Shown piece by piece: positions 35,988 to 45,748 of a stretch of DNA of 64,000 nt. Location of the stretch: the NCBI RefSeq assembly GCF_024138715.1, contig NZ_CP092074.1, positions 2,852,001-2,916,000 on the forward strand, in the 5' to 3' direction. The position numbers and the translations under genes are program-made. The notes under the pieces were generated by a model, which saw only the letters and a program-made list of their open reading frames with translations, was not told the DNA's origin and made no database searches. Every line of letters begins with the position of its first letter. The stretch's first letter is position 1. This stretch comes from Emticicia sp. 21SJ11W-3 (lineage in GTDB: Bacteria > Bacteroidota > Bacteroidia > Cytophagales > Spirosomataceae).

Positions 35988-36758
35988 TTAAAGCCTCCCC
36001 AAAGTCAGGCCGCCGTCTACCATCAGTACCTGGCCAGTTGAGTAGGGAAAATCTCCTTTGGCAAGGGCGGCAACGGCTTTGCCGATGTCGTCGGGGAAGC
36101 CCCAGCGTTTTTGTACGCAAAGGCCGTTTTCTATCAGTTCATCATATTTGGCGGTAACTCCGGCCGTCATGTCTGTTTTGATAATGCCCGGCCTTACCTC
36201 ATAAACAGGTATGTTATATTCGCCCAATCTGACGGCAAATAATTGCGTTGCCATGCTCAGCCCTGCTTTTGATACACAGTATTCGCCTCTGTTGACAGAA
36301 GCAATAGTGGCCGAAATTGACGACACATTGATGATACAACTGCTGAAACCTTCGGTACTGGTTTTTTGCGCTATCATCCAGTTGGCAACTGCCTGCGTCA
36401 AAAAAAAGGTACCTTTCAGATTAGTTGATAGCACGTAGTCGAAACTTTCTTCGGTTGCCTGCAAAATATCGTTTCGCTCTTTGGGCGCTACTCCGGCGTT
36501 GTTGACCAGCACATGCAGGCAGCCGAAATGCTCTTTTATATGGGCCAGCATCAATTGCCTGTGCTGAGCAGAGGCAATGTCTCCGCGGCAGTAAATAACC
36601 TCTGCCCCCAGCCCGGTTAATTCATCAAGCACCTCCTGCACGGCTGCTTCCGGCCGCATACCATTAATGGCCAGATTAAAACCAGCCTTTGCCAGATGCA
36701 CGGCAATACCCAAACCTATACCCCGGCTTCCGCCTGTTATGAATGCTACCTTTTTCAC
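35988..36758 (-). CDS. SDR-family NAD(P)-dependent 3-oxoacyl-ACP-reductase-like
   Basis: The 256-aa short-chain dehydrogenase has the cofactor motif [12 protein letters not shown] (about 8-19), NNAG (about 88-91), catalytic Ser in NVSSISA and YCVSK (about 159-163). It is annotated FabG-like by sequence, but context argues for sugar or polyol oxidation rather than fatty-acid synthesis. It starts with GTG at 36758 and overlaps the flavin reductase stop as GTGA, so the two are translationally coupled. Confidence 0.87.
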   Translation of the reverse strand: MKKVAFITGGSRGIGLGIAVHLAKAGFNLAINGMRPEAAVQEVLDELTGLGAEVIYCRGDIASAQHRQLMLAHIKEHFGCLHVLVNNAGVAPKERNDILQATEESFDYVLSTNLKGTFFLTQAVANWMIAQKTSTEGFSSCIINVSSISATIASVNRGEYCVSKAGLSMATQLFAVRLGEYNIPVYEVRPGIIKTDMTAGVTAKYDELIENGLCVQKRWGFPDDIGKAVAALAKGDFPYSTGQVLMVDGGLTLGRL

Positions 36759-38206
36759 TTTTCTCCTTTTAATTGTTTCAGTTGGTTGGCAATGTCCATG
36801 CTTTTATAGTAAGGGTCAAGCGGGAAACAACCCGAAATAAGCCCGTTACGTGGTGCGGTGGTGCAGTCGGAGAACGTGCGGCAAATCAGCTTGCGTTGCA
36901 GCGGCTGGTTGCTCAGGATGTCGGCAGGCATGGTTGGATACGACAACACCATCCGACCCAGCCCTACAAAATCGGCCATGTTGTGGCGCAACACATATTG
37001 CCCGAAATTAGGCAGCCAGTCTTGCAGGTAAGAATACCCCGACCCCACAATCACCATATCCGGAAAGGCCTCTTTCAGCTCCTGCGTAACGGCCAGATGC
37101 CGGGCTACACCTAATAATGGCTCCTCTGGCGGCTGATAACCATCGGAAGGCGGAAAAATAGCAGGCCTGGTAAGATGCGGGTTATAATAAGGGCTACCGG
37201 CAGTAATGCATATCAACTGAATACCCAGCGACTGCGCCAATGCCAGAAAAGCCTTGGGTTCGTCGAGGTCAATGGTGGTTCCATTGCCAGCACCGCCAAA
37301 AGCATATCCGTAGCTTTCAGCAGACAGGTAATCCGGTTCGCCCTGGCCATCCTCTCCTTTTTTGAACGGCACGAAATCAAAAGCGCTGAGGCGGATGCCC
37401 ATTTCAAGGCCGGGGGCCTCGCGTTTAATGCCTTCTACAATATTGCGGAGGAAACGCGTGCGGTTTTCGAAACTGCCACCGTATTTGCCCTCACGGTTAA
37501 AAGAACTCAGAAACTCATGCCCCAGATACCCGTGGCAGTGTTTTAAATCAACAAAATGATAGCCCGCCTTTTGTGCCATTACGGCCGCTTTTACGAAATC
37601 GCCTACCAGTGCATCAATATCTTCGTCGGTCATTAACGGGTAATCTTCTCCGATGCCGAATTTTTTATCAAGTAATGGATGATGATATAATATTTTAGAC
37701 TCAAATTTTTTATGGCTATGAGGTTTGCAGAAACGGCCGGAATGTGTAAGCTGCAGCCCTACCATCAGATCATCGGTATTGCCAAATTTTTCGGCGTGCT
37801 TGTTCATTACCAGATTAAACAAGTCAACAAAATCCTGAAAGTTGGCTTCGTTCATACAAAGCTGGTTGGGGTTTGCCCTGCCTTCATGCCTTACGGCTAC
37901 GGCCTCGCAGCCCCACAAAAGTTTGGCGCCGCTTATGGCAAAGTTCTCCCAGCGACGTTTGGTAAATTCGGTAGGCCGGCCGTCTTCGGTGCCGTCCCAG
38001 CCTTCCATGGGTAAGATGCAGAATCGGTTGCCGATATACCTGCCCGACTGCAAAGAAATTCCCTGAGCAAAGGGCGATTCGGCCGCATCTACCAGTTCAT
38101 CATCAAAATCAAGATCAACCTGGTTGTCTGCCAGATACTTACGTAAATCGGCGGTGGTTTTTAACTGGGCAACTCTTGAATATTTCGGTTTACTTTTGGT
38201 ACTCAT
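36755..38206 (-). CDS. OYE-family NADH:flavin oxidoreductase
   Basis: The 483-aa protein has the TIM-barrel flavin-reductase fold: [23 protein letters not shown], the [17 protein letters not shown] segment and GLGRMVL near the C-terminus. Length exceeds classical Old Yellow Enzyme (about 370) because of an N-terminal extension and insertions. [12 protein letters not shown] segment lies where a Cys cluster occurs in 2,4-dienoyl-CoA reductase-like members, but only two Cys are seen. It is coupled to the SDR gene. It probably reduces an enone or keto intermediate in sugar catabolism; inference. Confidence 0.82.
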   Translation of the reverse strand: MSTKSKPKYSRVAQLKTTADLRKYLADNQVDLDFDDELVDAAESPFAQGISLQSGRYIGNRFCILPMEGWDGTEDGRPTEFTKRRWENFAISGAKLLWGCEAVAVRHEGRANPNQLCMNEANFQDFVDLFNLVMNKHAEKFGNTDDLMVGLQLTHSGRFCKPHSHKKFESKILYHHPLLDKKFGIGEDYPLMTDEDIDALVGDFVKAAVMAQKAGYHFVDLKHCHGYLGHEFLSSFNREGKYGGSFENRTRFLRNIVEGIKREAPGLEMGIRLSAFDFVPFKKGEDGQGEPDYLSAESYGYAFGGAGNGTTIDLDEPKAFLALAQSLGIQLICITAGSPYYNPHLTRPAIFPPSDGYQPPEEPLLGVARHLAVTQELKEAFPDMVIVGSGYSYLQDWLPNFGQYVLRHNMADFVGLGRMVLSYPTMPADILSNQPLQRKLICRTFSDCTTAPRNGLISGCFPLDPYYKSMDIANQLKQLKGEK

Positions 38207-38222
38207 AATGGGGTGGTCGGGT

Positions 38223-39608
38223 TTAGCTGTTCAGACAGTTATAAAAAGTGTAGTAAGTGCCATTATCAATCAGCTTCTGCACATACAAAGCCACTTCTCT
38301 GATATGATAATCGCCCCACATACTTGATTCGCCGCAGGCAATTTTGCTTCCTTCCGGCACGTAGTCCCAGCCATTAGGTTGGTGATAAATTGAATGCAAC
38401 AAAATGCCCTGATGCGCGTGGCTGGTGCTCAGGTAGGGTTCTTCCAGCAAACGGTTCAGTACAGTCAGGCCTGTCTGCCAGTATTTTTCCCCGGCGTCGG
38501 TTTCTCCTTTGTTGCTCAGGTATTTACCCAAACGTAATAAACCCTGAGCCGCAATGGCCGCCGCCGAGCTGTCGACAGGCTCGTAATCATTAAACGGATT
38601 AGCGGGCTGGTCAAGGTAATTGCCCAGTTTATGCAGGTTGGGTGCGCCGGTATCCCAGTAAGGTATGCCGTCAACGGGGGTATGTTCTATGTAAAAATCG
38701 CAGGTAGCGCGGGCGGCTCTCAGCATATAATTTTCTATTACGTGGCGCCCACCGAAAGGGTCCAGCTCGGCATCGTGCAGGGTACTGATAAACTCAAGCT
38801 CTTCGGCAAAGCCGCAGATAGCCCAGGCGAGTCCGCGGGTCCAGGTTGTGAAGCCTGTATAGCCCTGTTGAGAATTAGGACAGCGGAAATTGCCGTCGGT
38901 AGTATTAAAAACACTTTCGTGCGCTGTGCGCCCCCAGATATCGTAGGTATCGCGGCCTTCGCCGTAAAACACCGAGTAATCGGCGGTGGCTTTTATATGA
39001 GATAAGGCCCTGCCCAGTAAACTTATTTTTATATCGTTTTCTGCCTGAAAAACATGTCCCAGCTTGTAGCTGAGCATGAGCGCACGGCACGAGCGGATGG
39101 TATCTACAAACAAAGAATGAGGCCCGTTGAATGAGTGAATAAAGCCCCCGTTTTTAATGGGTGTCCAGCGGCTGGCCTGCACGGCGCCTGATATTTTAAG
39201 TGCCAGTTCGTAAAAGTTTTTCTCCCAGGGGTTGTGCTCAATTTTGCCTTCCTGCATCAGCCGTAACAGGTTGCCGTAGGTACTTACGTTATTGAAGCCG
39301 TGGTCGTGCACACCAATATGGCTGATGTGCGGCGCCATTAAATCAATGGTTTTCTGGCGGCCCATTTCCAGAAAACGGGTGTCGCCCGTTGCATCAAACT
39401 GTAAAATGGCCGAACCGAACTGAAAGCCCTGTGTCCACTCTGTCCAGCCACGGGTGGTGTATTTACCGGCGGCAGTAAAAACAGGCGAACCCTTTGAAAC
39501 ATCATAATTATACTCAATAGAAGAGATTTTTTCGCCTGAGAGCTCCCAGAACTTTTTTAGTTTATTGCTTAAATCAGTTGGTTGAAGATGGTAATCAATG
39601 CGAATCAT
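38223..39608 (-). CDS. GH88 family unsaturated glucuronyl hydrolase-like
   Basis: The 461-aa protein has an (alpha/alpha)6 barrel pattern with [60 protein letters not shown] and [17 protein letters not shown], the recognisable GH88/GH105 segments. No signal peptide is visible, so it is likely cytoplasmic. GH88 enzymes hydrate the 4,5-unsaturated uronate left by polysaccharide lyases. The Asp in the DTI segment and in PVDSSAA are candidate catalytic or binding residues. It is joined to the upstream epimerase gene by a TAATG overlap. Confidence 0.85.
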   Translation of the reverse strand: MIRIDYHLQPTDLSNKLKKFWELSGEKISSIEYNYDVSKGSPVFTAAGKYTTRGWTEWTQGFQFGSAILQFDATGDTRFLEMGRQKTIDLMAPHISHIGVHDHGFNNVSTYGNLLRLMQEGKIEHNPWEKNFYELALKISGAVQASRWTPIKNGGFIHSFNGPHSLFVDTIRSCRALMLSYKLGHVFQAENDIKISLLGRALSHIKATADYSVFYGEGRDTYDIWGRTAHESVFNTTDGNFRCPNSQQGYTGFTTWTRGLAWAICGFAEELEFISTLHDAELDPFGGRHVIENYMLRAARATCDFYIEHTPVDGIPYWDTGAPNLHKLGNYLDQPANPFNDYEPVDSSAAAIAAQGLLRLGKYLSNKGETDAGEKYWQTGLTVLNRLLEEPYLSTSHAHQGILLHSIYHQPNGWDYVPEGSKIACGESSMWGDYHIREVALYVQKLIDNGTYYTFYNCLNS

Positions 39609-40477
39609 TAGCGGTGGGTTTTATTTTTTTTCAGATTTTTTAAATAGGTTATGGTTTGTGGTACCTGTATGGCAATGTTTGCGCTTTCGTCTTCTATATA
39701 ATAATGTTCTACACCGGCTTTGCGGGCGGCAGTTAACACGGCCGGAATGTCTATCTGGCCTGTGCCCAGCGCCACATCGTTTTCAGGAGAAGTACCGCCC
39801 GACAGATTACCCGCCACGCCTTTTTTCAGGTCTTTGAGGTGCATCAGTTTAAAACGGTTGCCGTATTTGTTAAGCAATGCGGCCGGGTCCTGACCGGGGA
39901 AGAATGTCCAGAGGATATCCATTTCAAAACTTACGTATTTTGGGTCAGTGTTTTGCATGATGTAGTCGAACAAGGTTCCGTTTTCATGCGGTTGAAATTC
40001 GTAGCCATGATTATGGTAGCAGAAGCTTAGCCCGTACTTATCTTTCAGAATTTTGCCGAAACGGTTGAAATCCTCTACCGTTTTTTGGGCAGTTGCCAAG
40101 GTAAAAGGCGCCTGATGTGGTATCCAGGCTACGCGTACAAAACTGGCGCCGAGGGTTTGTGCATTTTTGGCTACTTCGTCAATTTTATTGGTCAGGTCGG
40201 GGTAGCCTACACCGAATGACGAGCATTTTATACCACGGGCATCCAACAAGTTGCGTAGTTCCTGCGCTGTTTTACCAAACAGGCTCGAAAACTCCATATC
40301 GGTTATGCCCAGAGCCTTGATGGTGTCCAGCGTTGCGGCCACATCTTTACCCAGACTTTTGCGATAAGTATAAGACACCATGCCCGGTTTGTCAGGAAAA
40401 AGCGCTTTGCCTTTCTGCGCCATCAGCGGCGCAATGCCTGCCAGTAATAATACTAAAGGGTAGAATAGTTTCTTCAT
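39608..40477 (-). CDS. Exported sugar phosphate isomerase/epimerase (TIM barrel)
   Basis: The 289-aa protein has a signal peptide (MKKLFYPLVLLLAGIAPLMAQ) and the xylose-isomerase-like TIM barrel: SYTYRKSLG, FGVGYPDL, YHNHGYEF, FEMDILWTFFPG, LMHLKDLKKG, GTGQIDIPAVL and YYIEDES. These give the Glu/His/Asp metal site of the family. ATG at 40477 is chosen for the signal peptide. A periplasmic location matches the exported neighbours. The exact sugar is not predictable. Confidence 0.83.
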   Translation of the reverse strand: MKKLFYPLVLLLAGIAPLMAQKGKALFPDKPGMVSYTYRKSLGKDVAATLDTIKALGITDMEFSSLFGKTAQELRNLLDARGIKCSSFGVGYPDLTNKIDEVAKNAQTLGASFVRVAWIPHQAPFTLATAQKTVEDFNRFGKILKDKYGLSFCYHNHGYEFQPHENGTLFDYIMQNTDPKYVSFEMDILWTFFPGQDPAALLNKYGNRFKLMHLKDLKKGVAGNLSGGTSPENDVALGTGQIDIPAVLTAARKAGVEHYYIEDESANIAIQVPQTITYLKNLKKNKTHR

Positions 40478-40493
40478 TTTTGATTTTGGGGTT

Positions 40494-41423
40494 TTACAAA
40501 CCATTATCTTTCATCCAGCCTTTCAAAACCATCAGGTCTTTTTTCATGGCTGAGGTAACAACGCCAGGTTCTACAGTGATGGTTTTAGCGCCGTTTTCTG
40601 CACCACCGAGCTTGTACTCAAAGTGCATGGTAACAGGTACAGAAACATTGTATTGTTTCAGTAAAGACAGGTATTTGCCGTAGTTGACAACTCCCTGCCC
40701 CAGCGGACAGCCCTCTTTTACTATCTTGTCGGCATTAGGCACACGTCTGAAATCTTTGATGGCTATTGACTTGATATAGGGCCGGATGATTCTGAAACCT
40801 ACCTCCCACGATGTCTCGCTTTCGTGCGTGGCATGATGCACATCATATTGGCAGCCCAGAAAAGGCGAGTTGATTTTTTTGAGTATCGGTTCAAAGTCCC
40901 ATACGGCAGCGCCCAGAAAAAGCCCGGCGTGGTTCTGGTATTCGGCAGAGATATTATACTTTTTGCTCATTTGTGCCACGCCCCTCATTTTTTCTTCAAA
41001 GGTTGCCACTTGCGCCAGGATATCCTTTTTCATATCGAACTGATACCAGCCCATACGGAAGTGCTTAATACCCAGTGCCGATGCCGTGCGCAATACATGC
41101 TCGGTAAGGGGGGTGGCTTCCAGAATATTGGTAACAATCATGGGCATACCAATACCGGCCTTTTTGCAGGCTTCAACTGCTTTGGGCAGGTCTTCTTCCA
41201 CGCGTTCGGGTATTACGTGGCCATCGGGGCGAACGGTTAAGTCAATGCCATCAAAACCAATGGCAGCCACGGTTTCGGCTAATTTGTTGTAGTCGGGTAT
41301 CCAGTGGAGCGTCTTTGAAAACACGTTGATTTTCGGCTCGGGTGTGGGCTGTGCAAAAACTATATTACTTTTTGCAAAAATACTACCAGTAATGGCAGTG
41401 CCTATAAAATGTCGTCTGTCCAT
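40494..41423 (-). CDS. Tat-exported sugar isomerase/epimerase (TIM barrel)
   Basis: The 309-aa protein begins MDRRHFIGTAITGSIFA, a Tat-like signal, followed by a xylose-isomerase-like barrel: GFDGIDLTVRP, AEYQNHAGLFLG, CQYDVHHATHE, IAIKDFRR, GCPLGQGVVNYG and MHFEYKLGG. It is a diverged homologue of the next gene downstream (16-base gap). The start at 41423 is preferred because the longer frame is hydrophobic non-family sequence. It is probably the first gene of the operon running down to 35988. Confidence 0.82.
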   Translation of the reverse strand: MDRRHFIGTAITGSIFAKSNIVFAQPTPEPKINVFSKTLHWIPDYNKLAETVAAIGFDGIDLTVRPDGHVIPERVEEDLPKAVEACKKAGIGMPMIVTNILEATPLTEHVLRTASALGIKHFRMGWYQFDMKKDILAQVATFEEKMRGVAQMSKKYNISAEYQNHAGLFLGAAVWDFEPILKKINSPFLGCQYDVHHATHESETSWEVGFRIIRPYIKSIAIKDFRRVPNADKIVKEGCPLGQGVVNYGKYLSLLKQYNVSVPVTMHFEYKLGGAENGAKTITVEPGVVTSAMKKDLMVLKGWMKDNGL

Positions 41424-41501
41424 GCTTAAAATTAGTAAAATAATTCTAACAGAAGTACAATTTATGAGGTGAAAAATTATGATTAGGAAGATAAAATTTT
41501 G

Positions 41502-41664
41502 GTAGACCCGCAAGCAGTGCACCTAAGCGAAGAATTGGGATATCGATGAACTTCGAATATCAACGATAGGTAGAAATTTATTATATTGAGAGGCAATCCA
41601 AACTTTAAATCAATCATTTCACTTTTCGGATACGCCTCTGAAGCCGCTCTGCTTGCGGCTCTGC
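41502..41664. repeat. Decayed REP pair
   Basis: GTAG at 41502-41505 is followed by a degenerate palindrome. AGCCGC-N7-GCGGCT at 41642-41660 is followed by CTGC at 41661-41664. The arrangement (tags outward, 120-base spacer) copies the intact pairs at 7533 and 16304. It fills the gap between the epimerase gene start and the CAP protein stop. Confidence 0.55.
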
Positions 41665-41680
41665 GAGAAAATATAAGACA

Positions 41681-42163
41681 TTACCCACCCCGCTGATTAA
41701 TAAATATTTGGGTAAAATACAGATTGCCGTTTCTGGCCCGTGCTATGCCAACACCTGTGAGGTTATAATTACCTTCAATATTGGTGCGATGACCAGGGCT
41801 TTTTATCCATTCTTTTACCACTTCTTTGGCTGAAAGCTGCCCGTAGGCTACGTTTTCGGCGCTGGCATTGGCATTACTGATAGTTTTCATGAGCCTGGCT
41901 ACGCGTTTATCGAATCCGCCATGCCCAAACCTTACCTTGCCCATTGCCATATTGAGGCTGTGTGTGGTGGCTTCATCGGTTATCTGCGGCATAAGGCGAA
42001 GGGGTTTCAGGTGCCGGGTGGCTCGGTAAGTATTTACTTCGTTATTGATGGCAAGCTGCATACTTTCAAGGTCATTTGCTGTATGGCTGTTTTGCGCGGG
42101 TACATTTGTGCGGCAGCTGAGCCAGAGCATGGCGGCCACACCAATCAAGAGCATCCGTTTCAT
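41681..42163 (-). CDS. CAP-domain (SCP/PR1-like) lipoprotein
   Basis: The 160-aa protein has a lipoprotein signal (MKRMLLIGVAAMLWLSC, lipobox LWLSC). A CAP domain follows: INNEVNTYRATRHLKPL, ATTHSLNMAMGK, FGHGGFDKR, ENVAYG, VVKEWIKSPGHRTNI and GVGIARARNGNLYFTQIF. It resembles YkwD-type bacterial CAP proteins, whose activity is poorly defined. The ATG at 42163 is chosen because a longer frame would start at TTG and delay the signal peptide. Confidence 0.85.
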   Translation of the reverse strand: MKRMLLIGVAAMLWLSCRTNVPAQNSHTANDLESMQLAINNEVNTYRATRHLKPLRLMPQITDEATTHSLNMAMGKVRFGHGGFDKRVARLMKTISNANASAENVAYGQLSAKEVVKEWIKSPGHRTNIEGNYNLTGVGIARARNGNLYFTQIFINQRGG

Positions 42164-42276
42164 TTTGTATTTTTTCAAACATTAACGTATGCAACCGGGT
42201 AGTATATTGTTCTGGTGCCTGATGTAGAAAAAGAAGTTGTGCAGAAATAAACCAATAAAAGCTTTTAAAAGAGTGG

Positions 42277-42296
42277 CCTCCGGCAAGTGCCGGAGG
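42277..42296 (-). terminator. Terminator after the DUF4097 operon
   Basis: CCTCCGGCA (42277-42285) pairs with TGCCGGAGG (42288-42296), a nine-bp GC-rich stem with a two-base gap. On the minus strand it follows the second DUF4097 gene by 34 bases and precedes CTCTTTT. It is the probable end of the sigma/anti-sigma operon. Confidence 0.6.
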
Positions 42297-42329
42297 AACA
42301 TCTAATTTATAATTCTGTATGGGAACAAT

Positions 42330-43157
42330 TTATTTGGCGCGACGGATATAAATATTGCCGTGCATGTTTTTCATCATTATTTCGCTGCCTCCGGCGTTTA
42401 CTTTACCCTGAATCCAGTCATCAATGTTTACTTTATACATTCCGTTCTGAGCAGTTTTATTAGACTTAGGAGCCGTTTTATCTACGTCGATATCAAAATC
42501 GCTGTACACTTCTCCCCGGTCTGACTTCACCTTTACGTTGAACTTGGCCGTTGCCGGAAACGTAACATCCACATTGCCATTAAGGGTAGTGAAGGCCATC
42601 GGTGAATTAGCCACCGATTTAAAATTGGCTTTTATGGCTCCGTTTGTTGTATTGGCCACGGCAGAGCCGGATATATTGCTTAGCACTATGCCTCCGTTTA
42701 CGTTATTCACTTCCATATCGCCCGCTACGTTTTCAATGCTGATTTCGCCATTGTTGATGGTACTGACTTTCAGAGAAAAGTTATGAGGTACTTTTATGGT
42801 AAGGTTAACCGGCTGACGGGCACTTTGGGCTGATACCTCTACGCGGTTATTTTTTTCTTCGGCTGATATTTCAAGCCCGCCGCGAGGGGTAATCCGCTTC
42901 ATGCCCTGGCTGCTTTCTTCTGTTCTTTCTTTTCTTGTATTAGCCACCGACTCTGCGTCAATAACAATATCTTTACCTGCATAACCCACCACCTTAATAG
43001 AGCCATGAATTAACCCTACTTTTAAAGAACCCGGTTTGGCGGGGTCTGTCAATGGTACTACCAGTTGTTCTTTGACTTCGTTTTGTGCAGCTACTGTATG
43101 GATAGTAATGGCTGATACCAGCAGCATCATTCCTAAAATTGATTGGTAATTTTTCAT
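42330..43157 (-). CDS. DUF4097 adhesin-like exported protein, copy 2
   Basis: The 275-aa protein has a signal peptide (MKNYQSILGMMLLVSAITIHTVAA) and repeated beta-strand units of the DUF4097 type: STINNGEISIENVAG, NNVNGGIVLSNISG, NTTNGAIKANF, TTLNGNVDVTF. The repeats predict a right-handed beta-solenoid. It is a paralogue of the gene one base upstream. The ATG at 43157 follows the previous stop directly. It probably works at the cell envelope under control of the upstream sigma/anti-sigma pair. Confidence 0.82.
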   Translation of the reverse strand: MKNYQSILGMMLLVSAITIHTVAAQNEVKEQLVVPLTDPAKPGSLKVGLIHGSIKVVGYAGKDIVIDAESVANTRKERTEESSQGMKRITPRGGLEISAEEKNNRVEVSAQSARQPVNLTIKVPHNFSLKVSTINNGEISIENVAGDMEVNNVNGGIVLSNISGSAVANTTNGAIKANFKSVANSPMAFTTLNGNVDVTFPATAKFNVKVKSDRGEVYSDFDIDVDKTAPKSNKTAQNGMYKVNIDDWIQGKVNAGGSEIMMKNMHGNIYIRRAK

Positions 43158-43158
43158 T

Positions 43159-44025
43159 TTACGATTGCTTTTTAATATAAATGTTTCCGTTGAACGTTTC
43201 GAATCTGAATAATCTGCCACCTTTTCCGATTCGGATGGATGACCGTTTGTCGAGCTTATAGACTGTTTTTTCGCCATTATGCTCCGTATTTTTTATTACT
43301 TCCGGGGCCAGCAGTTCGGCATCAGGGAAATCGGTATAAAACCCGCCATTGAAACTCTTGAACTGCAAGTCGGCCGAAAATGAAGCCGGATATGTTACCC
43401 TGATGTTACCATTAAGTGTGTAATAAGACGATTTCTCGGGCGGGCTGCTGAGGTAATTGATGGTTACGTCGCCGTTAATGGTGTGCACATCTGTTGTTCC
43501 TCTGGCATTTTCAAGCGCAATACCGCCATTAATATTACGGGCCTTAATATTGCCGCTCACATCTTTTACATGCACTTCGCCATTATTAATGGTTGAAACA
43601 TCAAGATTAATATTTGCGGGTACCCTGATAATAAAGTTAAGATTGCTCCGGTATTCAATCCGGCGTTCCCGGTTGTTGTTTCTTCTTTCTTCATGAGGGC
43701 GGGTGTAATAAGGCGCATTAATGTAAACCAGAATGCTGTCGCCGGTTTCTTCAATTTCTAGTTTAAACTCTTCTTTGCCTTCGTCAACAATGGCCTGGGT
43801 TTTGCCCGAAATGGTTTTGTCAATTTCTACCAGAACCTTTGTGCCTGTGTAGCTCTCAACCTTAATTGAGCCGTCGATATTATAGACACCGACGACTGTC
43901 TGGGCGGCAGGCTTTTTTAACTCAAATTGCTTGCTGATATGCTCTTTAAATTCGAGCTTCTGCGCTGCAGCAGGGGTACAGCCAAGCACCACACCTGCTA
44001 AAAGTAGGATAACCAATTGTTTCAT
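43159..44025 (-). CDS. DUF4097 adhesin-like exported protein, copy 1
   Basis: The 288-aa protein has an N-terminal signal with a possible lipobox (MKQLVILLLAGVVLGC). Its solenoid repeats are STINNGEVHVKDVSG, RNINGGIALENARG, HTINGDVTINYL, YTLNGNIRVTY and ETFNGNIYIK. A basic segment with EERRNNNRERR precedes the repeats. It lies between the anti-sigma gene and its paralogue. The role is unknown; related proteins accompany envelope-stress systems. Confidence 0.82.
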   Translation of the reverse strand: MKQLVILLLAGVVLGCTPAAAQKLEFKEHISKQFELKKPAAQTVVGVYNIDGSIKVESYTGTKVLVEIDKTISGKTQAIVDEGKEEFKLEIEETGDSILVYINAPYYTRPHEERRNNNRERRIEYRSNLNFIIRVPANINLDVSTINNGEVHVKDVSGNIKARNINGGIALENARGTTDVHTINGDVTINYLSSPPEKSSYYTLNGNIRVTYPASFSADLQFKSFNGGFYTDFPDAELLAPEVIKNTEHNGEKTVYKLDKRSSIRIGKGGRLFRFETFNGNIYIKKQS

Positions 44026-44051
44026 AATTTTGTATGTTTATGCTGAAAACG

Positions 44052-44873
44052 CTACGATAAAGCCTTTATGGTTTCTTTGATTTTGGTTTTTACGATAATG
44101 TCTACATTATCCTGTTCCAGCAACCGTTGCAGCGGTTTAATAGAACGTTTCTCTTCCAGTTTCACCATTACATCGGCCAGGGCGGCCTGAACCAGCGGGG
44201 TGTCCTGCTTCAGTATAGAATGCACCAGCCCTTCTCTTACTTTGGGGTGGTCGGCCAGTTGCACCAGGGCTTCCAGCGTTACCAGCCGCACGTTTACGTT
44301 AGAGTCGTTATTGAGGGTGCTAAACAGGGCATCTACCACTTTTTCGTCAACATCGCCTATTTCTTTGGTATAGCTGACGGCACGCAGGCGTTCGTTAGCT
44401 GATGAATTTTGCAGCAGCGAAAGCACTACTTTCTGGTTCATGTCCTGCACCTGAGCCGAAAGCACCTCAATCTGTTCTTTGTAATCTGGCGTGCGGCGGT
44501 CGTTGAGCCAGTATCCGCCCACCAGGCCCACAAACAGCACACATAAGCTATATGCCAGCCTTACTACATTGCGCGGAGCAAAAATTACTTCTATGCCTTT
44601 GCGCAGGGTTTCCCATACGGTTGGTTTATGTTCCTTCTTCCGGGCATCGGCCTTGAAGGTTTCCAGCATGGTGTAAAACTGTATCGGCAGGTTGTGGCTG
44701 GGGTTGGGTACATTTACGTTTCCCATAGCTTCCCACAGTTTACGTGTAGCCTGTAATTCTGCCTGGCAGTCGGGGCACTGATTCAGGTGTATTTCAAAAG
44801 CTGCCCTTTCATCTGCCTGCAACTGGTTATTCAGCCAGTCCAGCATATTATCTCCTGCTTGTTCACAATTCAT
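44052..44873 (-). CDS. Anti-sigma factor with zinc finger, one TM and HEAT repeats
   Basis: The 273-aa protein starts MNCEQAGDNMLDWLNNQL and has HLNQCPDCQAEL, together a HCxxC zf-HC2 zinc site. A membrane helix follows (VVRLAYSLCVLFVGLVGGYW), then a coiled segment and HEAT-like repeats (about 150-273: LLQNSSANERLRAVSY, DSNVNVRLVTLEALVQLADH). The start at 44873 is supported by a GGAGG eight bases upstream. It overlaps the sigma gene by 11 bases. The zinc domain should hold the sigma factor at the membrane, while the periplasmic HEAT part may sense a partner. Confidence 0.85.
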   Translation of the reverse strand: MNCEQAGDNMLDWLNNQLQADERAAFEIHLNQCPDCQAELQATRKLWEAMGNVNVPNPSHNLPIQFYTMLETFKADARKKEHKPTVWETLRKGIEVIFAPRNVVRLAYSLCVLFVGLVGGYWLNDRRTPDYKEQIEVLSAQVQDMNQKVVLSLLQNSSANERLRAVSYTKEIGDVDEKVVDALFSTLNNDSNVNVRLVTLEALVQLADHPKVREGLVHSILKQDTPLVQAALADVMVKLEEKRSIKPLQRLLEQDNVDIIVKTKIKETIKALS

Positions 44874-45432
44874 GAGCTTTGCCTCCATTTTCAATTTTTA
44901 AATAATGTTTCTTCAGTTCATTCATGGCACGGTGCACACGCACTTTAATGGCGCCTTCGGTGGTATTCAGTATGGATGCGATTTCATCATATTTCAGTTC
45001 CTGATACCTACTCATAACCAGCACTTCTTTGTGCTCGGGGCTTAATTTATCTAAAGCTATTTGCAGCGCCTCGGTTTGCTGTTTTTTCTCCAGTTCGCCA
45101 TCGGCGGTGGCATCTCCGCTTATCCTTTCGGCATAGGCTTCCACATCATAATGCTGCTGCGACCGCTTGTTTTGCCTGTACGCATCTTTGATTACATTTC
45201 GGGCCAGGTGATACATCCAGGTATGAAACTCGCCCTCTGCGGTAAACGTGTGCCTGTATTTCAGCATCCGATAAAACACATTCTGCACCAGGTCTTCGCT
45301 CGTTTGTGAGTCGCCTGTCATGTGATACAGGAACCCATACAGTGGGCGATGGTAACGCTCAAAGAGCAGTCCCATTTTATCGAGGTCGCCCGCTTTTACC
45401 TGGAGCATCAGTAGGTTATCTTGTGTATTCAC
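44863..45432 (-). CDS. ECF RNA polymerase sigma factor
   Basis: The 189-aa sigma-70 family protein has region 2 (FERYHRPLYGFLYHMTGD, EDLVQNVFYRML, FHTWMYHLARNVIKDAYR) and region 4 (IALDKLSPEHKEVLVMSRYQ, YDEIASILNTTEGAIKVRVH). It begins with GTG at 45432. It overlaps the anti-sigma gene, the standard cognate pairing. Its regulon probably includes its own operon with the DUF4097 genes. Confidence 0.92.
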   Translation of the reverse strand: MNTQDNLLMLQVKAGDLDKMGLLFERYHRPLYGFLYHMTGDSQTSEDLVQNVFYRMLKYRHTFTAEGEFHTWMYHLARNVIKDAYRQNKRSQQHYDVEAYAERISGDATADGELEKKQQTEALQIALDKLSPEHKEVLVMSRYQELKYDEIASILNTTEGAIKVRVHRAMNELKKHYLKIENGGKAHEL

Positions 45433-45748
45433 ACGTTTATAAATGTAATGTTGTTATCAAATTCGTAGTGGAAACCGCGCTGTATCTGAAAGGTTACAGG
45501 TAAATTAGAAAAAAAATGAAATATTTTACAATAGAACAAACAAAGCATTGAAAATCAACAATATACACTCATCATAATCATATTTTTTCGTAAAGCTCCA
45601 ATGCTTTCGGCTACTATGGCCCGTAAAAGCCACGAATTTTCAAATTCATAATCTTCCAAAAACCAGTTGCTGCAATTAGCCGCGTAAAACGAGGCACAAC
45701 CGAAAAATTTGTCTATTTTCGCAACTATACCATCAACAGGGTTTATTC
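45433..45748. other. Divergent intergenic region
   Basis: The 316-base gap separates the sigma factor gene (-) and the broken aldo/keto reductase gene (+). A decayed REP-like stretch (GTAAAGCTCCAATGC...CGGCTACT) is near 45590-45616. TATTTTCG near 45713 is a weak -7 candidate for the + gene. No other ORF or RNA is seen. Confidence 0.4.

Noticed and set aside
35988-36758. Fatty-acid synthesis FabG
   Set aside because: No other fab genes are near and the gene is coupled to a flavin reductase in a sugar cluster.
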